From NCBI GenBank assembly GCA_951812895.1, contig OX638333.1, forward strand, positions 1,354,366 through 1,418,365: a DNA stretch of 64,000 bases. Reading direction: 5' to 3'. The notes beneath the pieces are model-generated. The model worked only from the letters and a program-made list of their open reading frames with translations, was not told where the DNA came from and did not search any database. Of the stretch, positions 27,007 through 37,300 are shown piece after piece. Source of the stretch: an uncultured Roseovarius sp. (lineage in GTDB: Bacteria > Pseudomonadota > Alphaproteobacteria > Rhodobacterales > Rhodobacteraceae). Both the position numbers and the translations under genes were made by a program. Each line of letters begins with the position of its first letter. The first letter of the stretch is position 1.

Positions 27007-27788
27007 CCGACAGCCCTGTCAAAACCGAAACCCGGGGCGCGATTCTGGAGGTGACTCTGGACCGCCCCAAGGCAAATGCCATTGACCTCAACACCAGCAA
27101 GATAATGGGCGAGGTTTTTCGCGACTTCCGTGATGACCCAAACCTTCGCGTGGCCATCATCACCGGCGCCGGTGAAAAATTCTTTTGCCCGGGTTGGGAT
27201 CTCAAGGCCGCCGCCGATGGCGATGAAGTGGATGGAGACTATGGCGTCGGTGGATTTGGCGGCCTGCAGGAACTGCGCGGCATGAACAAACCAGTGATCG
27301 CTGCCGTGAACGGCATTTGCTGCGGTGGCGGGCTCGAGTGGGCTCTGTCCGCAGACATCATTCTGGCTGCGGATCATGCGAGCTTTGCCTTGCCCGAAAT
27401 CCGCTCTGGCACCGTTGCAGACGCGGCCAGCGTCAAACTGCCCAAACGCATCCCCTATCACATCGCGATGGAAATGCTGCTCACCGGCCGCTGGATTGAT
27501 GCCGAAGAAGCCGCGCGTTGGGGCATGATCAACCACATTTATCCCGGCGCCGACCTGATGGCCGAGGCCCGCAAACTGGCAGACCACCTCGCCTCTGGCC
27601 CGCCGCTGGTTTACGCCGCACTCAAAGAGGTGGTGCGCGAAGCGGAAGGCATGACCTTTCAGGATGCAATGAACCGGATCACCAAACGGCAGTTTGCCAG
27701 TGTTGATACGCTCTATTCTTCAGAGGATCAGCTCGAAGGCGCGCGCGCTTTTGCCGAAAAACGTGACCCGGTCTGGCAGGGGAAGTAA
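27003..27788 (+). CDS. caiD: enoyl-CoA hydratase, CaiD-like (crotonobetainyl-CoA hydratase)
   Basis: 261 residues of the crotonase family. GAGEKFFCPGWDLKAAADG and ASFALPEIRSGTV closely follow the CaiD pattern, with the oxyanion-hole region AAVNGICCGGGLEWAL. It should hydrate crotonobetainyl-CoA to L-carnitinyl-CoA. Last gene of the carnitine cluster; starts within ATGA of the 50-residue ORF. Confidence 0.8.
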   Translation: MTDSPVKTETRGAILEVTLDRPKANAIDLNTSKIMGEVFRDFRDDPNLRVAIITGAGEKFFCPGWDLKAAADGDEVDGDYGVGGFGGLQELRGMNKPVIAAVNGICCGGGLEWALSADIILAADHASFALPEIRSGTVADAASVKLPKRIPYHIAMEMLLTGRWIDAEEAARWGMINHIYPGADLMAEARKLADHLASGPPLVYAALKEVVREAEGMTFQDAMNRITKRQFASVDTLYSSEDQLEGARAFAEKRDPVWQGK

Positions 27789-27867
27789 CAAGCGCGCCGT
27801 TCAACTTTCCGGCCAACCCCTTGAAGGGAATCAGTTTTGTCGCGTAGCCTGAGCAGGGGGATTGCCT

Positions 27868-30800
27868 ATGCTCAGATACGCTGCGCGATTTGCTTTAATT
27901 CTGTTGCCGGCACTTGCGGTCCAATCTGGCCCGTTGTTTGCACAGGGGGATTTATGCGTGAATTCCGAAGGAGTGGATGCGCTTCGCGCCTGTGACACCA
28001 TCCTTGCGGATGATGCTCTGTTGACACCGTCCGAGACGGCGGCCTTTCGCCGGGCGCGGATAACCCATCTGCTTGCAGCTCAAGACTATGCCAAAGCCCT
28101 GCAAGAGCTGGACCATCTGGCTGACTATGATGCAGCTGACCCCAACCATCATATCAATCGGGCGCGGGCGCTGGCAGGTCTTAATCGGATGGATGAGGCC
28201 CGCGGCGCACTGGACAACGCGCTGGAACTGGATCCGCTGAATGTCGAGGCACTTCTGCTTCGCGCGACCAATGCCATTGATGCGGGTGATGCCGACACCG
28301 CGATTGCCGATGCAGGCCTCGCCGCAACGCTCGCCCCGGATGACCCGGCGGCGAACCGCACAATGGCCCGCGCACTGGAACTGGTTGGCGCAACCGACGC
28401 TGCGGAACGCAGCGAAGAAGTCGCCGAAGCGGTCATAACTGAACCCGCAGAAGAGCCGCAGGCGCATATCGTAACCGATCCGGTCGAGTCGGAACCAGAA
28501 GGGCAAAACATCGTCTCGAATGCAACCGGCTCAAACTCTGCTGTCAACTCCGGAAATACTGCCAACGCATTGGAGCTTGCCTTCTGGAACGATGTGAAAG
28601 ACAGCGACAATCCAGAAGAACTCGAAGCCTTCGTCGCGGCATTTCCTGAATCAGTTTTCGTGCCCTTGGCCAACTTGCGCATAAAGCGGCTGCGCGGCAC
28701 CGACACGGCCGATGCTATCATCCTGACTGAACCGGAGCCCGAGGCAGAGCCAGAGCCCTGGCCGATATTGCCACCGACCCGCGCCCTCACTGTAAAGGTT
28801 GGCGAACGCGGCGAAAGCCTGATCTGGCGCGCCCTTCAAATTCCTGCGGGTGATATCGTTGCAATCGGGGGGCGGTCCGACCGATCCGAAGACATGGAAC
28901 AACCCTGGATCGCCCGCTACAGCCCGTCCGGCACCCAGATTTGGGAGGTTCGCGCAGAAACCGGCATGCGCCGAGCGTCCTATACCGATGCGATACGGCT
29001 GACGGGCGGAAACATCATGACCTCCTTGCTGACAACAACCTCCTTTGAAATCCCGCCTTTATTGAGCGTTGTGATCTATGACGAAAATGGAATCCAGGTT
29101 GGCTGGCAGAACATCGGCAATACCGATCAGGATGTTGGATATGGTGGCCTCAGCCAACTGCGTGATGGCGGTGCAATTCTCACTTCGGCTACTTCGGCTG
29201 TAGATGGTGACGGTCAGGCCCTGATCATTCGGCTTGATGCATCAGGAAACACGATATGGCGCCGCGAACTTGACCTCGAAGGCACCTCAATGGCTTTCCG
29301 CTCTGTACAGGTCGGCGATGCAATCTATGTGGCAGGAAATACCCAACAAGAGGCCACAACATCAGACAGCACCGTCTGGTTGCGAAAATTCAACATGGAC
29401 GGCATCCTGATCTGGCAGAACGTGCTGCATCAAGGCGAAGATGCCTATGCCGGTGATGTGACGGTTCTGACGGGCGGGAACATTATTGCGCTTGTCAACC
29501 GCAAGGATGACAGTGCCGTTTACCAAATTAGCTCCGCTGGCGAAACCTTATCAGAACAACCCATTATAGTTGGTGATCAGCAATCAACCTTCAACATCGC
29601 GGCTTTGTCCGATGGTGGCTTTGCCGTTTCAGGCACTTCACAGACCAACAGCTATTCTGATGGGTCTGTGGGCTGGGTGGCATGGTACGATTCCTCCGGG
29701 CGCGAACTCGCCAGACGGATCTTCGGCGACGACCTGAACGAATTTGTGCTGGGCCTGACCTCAACTCAGGATGATGGCCTTGTTCTGACTGGGCAGTTCG
29801 CCCCGCGCGACGGGCTGGACAGAGGTGCATGGATGGAGGCTATTCCGGCACGCAATCGCCTTGATCGTAAGCTGTTTACGGCTGAAAACAGCGGGCTTTT
29901 ACGCAACTGTGTCACCCGTGCAGCGCATCCTGACGACATCGCTAACCCCTATGATGTCAAAGGTTTGCTATGGGATGATTTCGACGCCGAAGACGCCCTG
30001 CGGATCTGTTCACTGGCCGCAGCGATTTTCCCGGAGAACGATGTTGCACAGTATCATCTTGGGCGCGCCCATCACAAACTCGAAGACTACGAGAGCGCGA
30101 TCAGCACCTATCTGATCGCGTCAGGCGCCGGGCATATTCGCGCCGATGCGGGCCTCGGCATTATATATCTCGAAGGACCAGAACAGTTTCGCAACGCCAC
30201 CAAAGCAGAAATACACCTACGCCGCGCATCCTTGGCCGGTGACGCCATCGCCTCGTCTCACCTTGCCCCGCTATACGCTGAGGGTACGCTGGTCCCAAAA
30301 GACAATGCTAAGGCCGTAGCTGCTTACCGTATTGCCGCCGATGCTGGCTTTCAGTCATCGCAATACGCCTTGGCTCGGCATTACCGATATGGCTGGGGCG
30401 TGCCAATCAACGCACAACTGACCCTCAAATACTACAGCGCCGCCGCAGACCAGGATCACGCCGATGCAAAAGGAGAGCTCGCCTATCTGTACCATTGGGG
30501 TGGATTGCTCGGCAAAGACAGACGGCGCGCCAAAACGCTGTTTGCCGAAGCAGCAGAGCTGGGTCACGCCGATTCCATCCTGCATGTCGCTGATGCCTAT
30601 CGCTGGGGCAATGATGTTCAAAGTCAGAATTACGGGTTGGCCGCCAAATGGTATCAACGCGCGATTGATGAAGGGCTAAGCCGCGCCTATAGCGATCTCG
30701 GTTTCATGCACGAGCTGGGCTACGGTGTCCCCAAAGATGAACTGAAAGCCATTGAGCTTTACCGTAAAGGTGTCGCTAAAGGGCATTCGAACGCTGAATA

Positions 30801-31371
30801 CAATCTCGGTTACAAATACAATTTCGGCGGCGGCGTTACAAAAAACTATGCCGAAGCCTTTAGATTGTACAAACTGGCCGTCGCCGATGGACATGTTGCC
30901 GCCACCGTTGAGCTTGCCTATCTCTACCGCGAAGGCAAAGGCACTACCGCCAGCGATGCTGATGCTTACCGCCTGTTCCGCAAGGCCGGGGACAAGGACG
31001 ACATTCGGGGCCTGCGCGAATCCGGTTGGATGCAGGCACTTGGAAACGGCACCGCCAAAAACGTTCGCGCCGGCGTCGCCCGCATTCAGCAGGCGGCGCG
31101 CAAGAACGACTCTCTGAGTAAGGTTTATGTTGCCTACCTGCTGGAGACCGAGTCCGAGATACGCGATCCCAAACGCGCCGCCAGAAATTACTTCAATGGC
31201 ATGAAACAAGGTGAAAGCTGGCCAACAACCCGCAAAGCCAAAGATTGGAACCGCGCCGTCGCCCGCGAACTGCAGGTTCTTCTTAAACGCGCCGGGCTGT
31301 ATGACGGTAAAATTGACGGCTCAATGGGGCCTGCATCGATCCGGGCCATGAAAAAACTGTGCAAATGCTGA
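27868..31371 (+). CDS. large exported TPR/propeller/Sel1 protein with peptidoglycan-binding end
   Basis: 1,167 residues from the ATG at 27868; AGGGGG precedes it, and a TTG at 27862 is too close to that site. Domains in order: signal peptide (LILLPALAVQSGPLFA); TPR-like helices about 30-180; an acidic linker; a short AFWNDVKDSDNPEELEAF motif (about 240-275) often seen beside caspase-like and Sel1 proteins; a repeated beta region about 300-660 with units such as LDASGNTIWRREL; eight or nine Sel1 repeats about 740-1,110 (YALARHYRYGWGV, DLGFMHELGYGVPKD); and a peptidoglycan-binding-1-like end (ELQVLLKRAGLYDGKIDG) finishing CKC. Likely periplasmic scaffold. It overlaps the giant downstream gene by 7 bp. 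Confidence 0.8.
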   Translation: MLRYAARFALILLPALAVQSGPLFAQGDLCVNSEGVDALRACDTILADDALLTPSETAAFRRARITHLLAAQDYAKALQELDHLADYDAADPNHHINRARALAGLNRMDEARGALDNALELDPLNVEALLLRATNAIDAGDADTAIADAGLAATLAPDDPAANRTMARALELVGATDAAERSEEVAEAVITEPAEEPQAHIVTDPVESEPEGQNIVSNATGSNSAVNSGNTANALELAFWNDVKDSDNPEELEAFVAAFPESVFVPLANLRIKRLRGTDTADAIILTEPEPEAEPEPWPILPPTRALTVKVGERGESLIWRALQIPAGDIVAIGGRSDRSEDMEQPWIARYSPSGTQIWEVRAETGMRRASYTDAIRLTGGNIMTSLLTTTSFEIPPLLSVVIYDENGIQVGWQNIGNTDQDVGYGGLSQLRDGGAILTSATSAVDGDGQALIIRLDASGNTIWRRELDLEGTSMAFRSVQVGDAIYVAGNTQQEATTSDSTVWLRKFNMDGILIWQNVLHQGEDAYAGDVTVLTGGNIIALVNRKDDSAVYQISSAGETLSEQPIIVGDQQSTFNIAALSDGGFAVSGTSQTNSYSDGSVGWVAWYDSSGRELARRIFGDDLNEFVLGLTSTQDDGLVLTGQFAPRDGLDRGAWMEAIPARNRLDRKLFTAENSGLLRNCVTRAAHPDDIANPYDVKGLLWDDFDAEDALRICSLAAAIFPENDVAQYHLGRAHHKLEDYESAISTYLIASGAGHIRADAGLGIIYLEGPEQFRNATKAEIHLRRASLAGDAIASSHLAPLYAEGTLVPKDNAKAVAAYRIAADAGFQSSQYALARHYRYGWGVPINAQLTLKYYSAAADQDHADAKGELAYLYHWGGLLGKDRRRAKTLFAEAAELGHADSILHVADAYRWGNDVQSQNYGLAAKWYQRAIDEGLSRAYSDLGFMHELGYGVPKDELKAIELYRKGVAKGHSNAEYNLGYKYNFGGGVTKNYAEAFRLYKLAVADGHVAATVELAYLYREGKGTTASDADAYRLFRKAGDKDDIRGLRESGWMQALGNGTAKNVRAGVARIQQAARKNDSLSKVYVAYLLETESEIRDPKRAARNYFNGMKQGESWPTTRKAKDWNRAVARELQVLLKRAGLYDGKIDGSMGPASIRAMKKLCKC

Positions 31372-34300
31372 TGGCCTGCCACCTGCCCAGCAAGCGCGAC
31401 CCACCGGCGCTGCTTGTTCTGATAACAGCACTCTTTTTCTGGCTGTGGACCGTTGGGCTGGCCACCGCTGCAGAGTATGATTTGTTCGCCCCGCCCCCAG
31501 CCTCTGAACCCGCTAATCTGGAAGAGGTGCTCAGGTCTGCCAAGGTTCTGCAACCCAACCAGACGCTCGCCGATCTGCCCCCACCACAGCGCGCCGCAAT
31601 CGAGGCGATCCGCGCGGCCCATACCCAACCCTCAATGGCCACAGCCGTGGCGCTCCTCTCCCACTTCCCAACCTTTTCCGACAAAGACAACGCCGCCTTC
31701 CGCCTTGCCCTCGCCCAGGACAAAACCACGCTGAATGTCCTGCTGATGGCCGATTTGGCGAAGTACGAACTGATCATGAAGGCCAACAAACGCATTCATA
31801 AACAGGAAAAATCTTCCGGAAACGCCGAAGGCATTGTCGTCTCCGTCCGGGTTGGTTCCACCGGTTTACGCTTTGCCCAATGGCAGCAATGGAAAGAAGC
31901 CGGAAGCCCGATGGACGGCGACTGGGTGTTTGTCGATCCATTCAAAAAAGACGGTGAGCCGGGAAAAACGGTCTCCTTCTCCGGAATGCCCATCGACGAC
32001 AAGTACCGCGACGCCAAACTGCTCGCCGCAGATGACGACATCAGCAATTGGACCAGCGCCACAGCCCGCGCCGCCGACCCGCTGGCCAATGAACGGATCA
32101 ATGGCAAAGACGCCGCCGCCGCCTTTGAGGCCGAGACCGCGATCGAGCTTAAACGCCTGCCAGAGGATCTGCGCGGCATCGTTAAAGACGGCCAAACCTC
32201 GGTCAAATCCAGCGATATGATGGTCGAGTTTTTGTCGCCCACTCAGGCCCATAACATCATGAAGGACGAGGCACGCCGCACCGCCAAGGGTTGGGAAACT
32301 CCGATTGACCTCACCACGGTGCACTTCCTCGGCGCCTGGGTCCATGCCGATCCGGAAAAATACAACGGTCTATTTACAGAAGAACAACTGCACGCCTGGG
32401 GCATCCTCAAAGGCTACGTCACCGAAAATGTCGAGGCGCCGCTGGCCGAAGGCTCTTCCAAAACCTACAAGGAATCCGCCACCTCAGGTAAGTTAAAGGA
32501 TATCACCGGTTCTGATGTCTTCCCCAAGGGCGTCAAGGATCCGTTCGGATGGATGGCCACGAATTATCGTCAGATATTTGTCACCCATGCGGGCGATCTC
32601 GACAGCCTCGCCAAATATACCGAGCGGATGATCGACTGGTGGGGATCGGTAAACCTGTCCAAGGATGAGCTGCGCAAACTGGTCGGCAAGGATGACCTCC
32701 GACGCGAAGTCGTCCGCCAGCTGGCTCAGGACAGCCCCGGCATCCGCGCGATTTCCCCGGCCGAATTTGACAAGCTCGACAAACTCGCCCGCGAAATCCG
32801 AAATGCCAAAGATGCCGATGCCAAAGCCGCCGCAATCAAAGGCGCAGGCGGCAAAGACAAGGCACTTGCTCTGCTCAAGGATCTCAACCAATCCATGATG
32901 GTCACTGGACAGCGCAAACACCTGTCGCAACTGGCCGAAACCACCACCGCGATTTTGCAAGAGGACAGCACCAGCCGCACCTTGCAACAGCGGCTTGATG
33001 AGCCGCTGCAATTCGCCGACATCTTGGCCGAAGCAGAGAGCCGCGTATCCGCAGGCAAGGACAAGGATGACCCCTACGTCTCCTTCCTGATCTCGATCAA
33101 CGCCTATGCCAATGGCTACGCAAATCTACCCGCTGACGTGGCGCAATTCATGGCTGCCGATATTGCGCATTTCGTGAACAATGATTTTCTCAAAGCCGAT
33201 GGTGAAGGCCAAATCTCGGCAGAGATGCGCCTGCAGTTGTTACCGGTTCTGGAACGCGGTGCAGAACGCGCCCGTGCGGTTGGCACCGATACCCGCGAAG
33301 ATGCCGAAGGTCTTGCTCGCTTCGCAGCGCTCGCCAAAAGCGATCTGGGACAACAGATCAGCAAAAAGCTCGTCGATCTGGGCGAGCCTGACATGCACGG
33401 CTATCTCAAGAAAATTCAGCAGGGCCAGATCACCCGCCGCAAATACTGGCTTTTCCCGGACGAAGACGGCGGCTGGCCCCGCGTGATGGAGGTCGATCAG
33501 ATCTGGCGCCCCGCCGATATAGGCAATGACGTCAAGCGGCTGATGTGGCTGGGTGAAAAGCTTGGGTGGTCCGACCGCGACTTCGCCCATCGCCTTGCCG
33601 CCTATGTCAACGGACCGGATTACCGTGTCCCCTCTGCCCCTTTGCCTGATGGCGCCGAACCGCCACGCAGCTATACCGACACCGCGGTAGACGCCTACCT
33701 CGCCTTTTCACGCCTTGGCGAGCGCGCCAGCTCGACCACACATTTTGTCCAGATACCCGACGCCGACGGCAATATGATCACGCGGCAGTTCACCGGCACA
33801 AACCTCGGCGATCAGGCCGCGAACACCTTGCAAATCTTGTTCGAAGAAACCCTTCGCGGCGGCGAGGCCGCAACAAAAATCTGGGGGATCAAGGGCGACG
33901 TGGAAAGCCTCACCACCTTCGCCGGCAGCCTGCATTCCTTCACCCTCGGCAACCCCGATCAGTCCAACGCCGATCGCGCACGTGCCCTGACAACCATGGT
34001 GGCCGAGGCTTACGGCCTTTTCCCCGCAATGGTTGAACATTTCGGCACCGAAAAATGGCAGAACGAGCTTGAAAGACATGTCGGCAAGAAAAGCGCCGTG
34101 TTGGGCAAAGTGGGCAGCACGGTTGGCGCTCTCCTCTCCAACGCCGACAGCGCCTTTCAAACGCCCGAGGCACAAGAGGCACTTTATGGCGCGATCCTCA
34201 CCGACATGGCCGTTGCCTGGCAACCGCATGTCGCCACCTTCATGGCGGTGCACGCCATGTACTCAGCCGGGACCGGCCTGATCAACGACGCAAATGCAAC

Positions 34301-37300
34301 CGCCGATCTGATCATGCTCATCGCCCGCAATGGCGATTGGAAATTCACCACCGATGGCAAACCGCCGAAACTCAATTCGGTGCATCTGGGTGATCTGATC
34401 ATTCTCGAAGACGCGGCAGCCCGCAAAAAGCAATGCCTCCTGCGCTCGCAATCCTCATTAGCACGCGATGGCAAGGCCAGAACAACCTCTGTCGGGATCG
34501 AAGAGATACTGCGCATCATTCCCTCGTTTCAGGACACCGGCGTCGCCCTTTGTGAAAAGATCGAGGGCGGCAAATGCATACCCGCCAAGGTGCCGAAATC
34601 CGTCAAACCACGCGACGCCGCATTCACTCTCTACAAATCCTCCGGCCTCGACGCCAACGACCCGATCATCAAACCGATCAAGGATTCCATCACCGCGATG
34701 GTCGGCTGGCCCTATTACATCGACGGCCTGCGCCGCATCTTCTTTGATGACGACACCCAATGGACCGCCGAACGCCTCGCCAGCCACGGGATAGAGCCGC
34801 CAACCCCTGAAGACGCCTCTTTCGTGCTGCGCGAAAGGGTCAAGGTTGATGTCAGTGCGTCAGAGCTGTCCAAACGACCCCGCGACAAGGACAATCAGTG
34901 GATTCACCGCGGCATCTTTCGCTCAATGAATGCGGGCGGCAAGCGGATGTTGGGCTATATGGCCAGCGAATACTGGGTCCGGCGGCAATACCTGATGGAA
35001 TGTGTGCTGCTCGATCCGTGGATCGCCAAGGCCGCACTTCAGGCTGAAAAAGAAGACCTCAAAGACATCGACATCGGCAAGGTCGCGGTCAAACTGGCGG
35101 GCCTTGACCGGCGTATGCGCAAGCTGGATGAAAAGGTGTGGCCTGCCTTCGCCCGCTCGTATCAGCCCTACCCGATGACACTTGACGGTGCCCCCTACCC
35201 CGCGGACCAAAAGCTCGCCATTTATGCCGACTATCTCAAAACCTCGGCTGACCCCCGAAGAGAGCTTCGCGACCTGATCAAATGGTTCGAAGGCCCCCAG
35301 ACCAACGATAATATTCCCAAAGGTCCCCTGTCGCGCGCCTTTGACCGCCAGGGTGCCACCAGCGCGCTCAGCACATTGCAAAGCTCGGAAGAGGCCGGCG
35401 ATAAAGACGCTCAAAACCTCAAGGCCGCGCAGATTATGCTGCAACAACGGGTCGAAAACATGCTGTCGGACATAACCGAACTGGTGGTGAAATATGAAGA
35501 TGGGTTCGACAACGTTTTCAAAAAGGTCGCCGCCACCGAAAAATACGTGGCCGCCGCCGATGGCTACAAAATTGCCCCCGTACATGTGGCAATCATGGGC
35601 GTCGGAACATTCACTCCGCCAAACGGCAAGTTCGGCCCGGTCGAGGATCACCTCTTTCCCTCCGGTGAATGGCAGACATCCGGCCGGTTCCGGTTGGAAA
35701 ACGATTTGCTCAACAGCCTGCATTTTGACGGCCTGAAACCGGTCATTGACGGCACTGTCGGTGCCGCCCTGCGCGAATGGGATTACGGCTATCAACAGGT
35801 CAAGGCCGACGCCCAACAAGGTGTCGCAGATCAGATCGAACCGTTCCAGACCACGTTGGTAAAGGAAAAGCAGGGAAAACTGCTGCACATCCCGCCGCTC
35901 TATTCGGACAAAACGCTCCGCTTCGAGGTGATGACCGGACTGCCCACCAGCGACCTCGCCGCCGACCACCCCCTGTTCAACCGCATCCTCAGACAGGCGT
36001 TTCAGGCGCACAAGGCCAGCCTCGTCGCCGCCCAACCCGACCGCGTGGAAGAGGCCGAGTTCAAGGCCGTCGTCAAGGAAATGAAAATCGACGGCCCCAA
36101 GGGCGAAATCCCCAAAGCCTCTGTTATGGGCGATCTCGAAGCATGGGCCAGCCTGTTTGCATACAAGGCGGCTGACCTCATCGCCATGACCGGCGACCTG
36201 TTCGAGATCACGATCACCGAAAGCCCGGCAGATCAGAACTTTGTCGGCACCAGCCTCAGCCGCGATTTCACCGCCACGCCGTACACGGGCGATCAGGTGC
36301 CCGAAATCACACCCGATGACCTCAAGAAATGGATCAACCGGGTCTATTGGGAGGTCGCCCGCAACCCAGAATTCAACGATCCGGTCCAGCGCATCACACT
36401 TGATCCCGACGCCGCCATCGCCTTTCCTGATACCCTGTTGCCCCCCGACGCCACCAATCCGGTCATCCCGCCGCTTATGACCTGTGCCGCAGGCATCACC
36501 GACCGCGACTACGAAACCCGCGTCGCGGTCCTGCCCGGTGATGACAAACACAGCCTCAAACTGCCCCTTGTGACCCCCGGCGTCTTTTACATGCGGGCGG
36601 TCGCAGTCGGTAAACGCGATGTCCCCCTCGCCCGCAAGGACCTGAAATTCGAGGTCGCCCCGGCAGAGCTGCGCGGCGCGCTCAAAATCACCGGCGGCAC
36701 CATCGACAGCTCCAAGGGTCAGCGGGTCGAGGTGCATGTCGGCGGCCTGCCCTGGCGCAAGATGATTGCCAAAGACCCCGCACCGGGCCCCGGCCCCACC
36801 AAACATCCGGTCCTCAACCTGCACAGCGACGGGCTGTTCCGGGCCCAGCTGTGCGGCGCGCTTTCCCAGATCATGCTGAATACTGAGGTGGTTCCGCCAA
36901 CGCTGGTTTCGGCCAACGAAGCGGCCCGCAACCTTGAAACTCTTGGCATCTTCTACCCCTATCCCGGCGCGCCATCAGATGATCAGATCGACAGCGATAC
37001 AATTGGCTCTGACGCGATGGAACCGGGCGTATTCGGATTAAAGGAAACGATCGAGATCGTTATGAAAGCGGCCACAGCCGTCGCTGTTACGGTCCGGCCC
37101 GTTGATGCCGCTGACAAAGAGATCACCACGGACCAAAGCGAAATCATTCTCGCACGCGAGACCCACCCCGGCCCTGGCCCGGTCTCTCTCGACCTCAAAG
37201 AAGAAGACGTTCTGACGGCCACGGCAGAACTCACTATTCGCGGCGGCGGCACTGTCACAGGCACTTCCAAACCGGTCACCTTTTCGGTCAAAGACCACAG

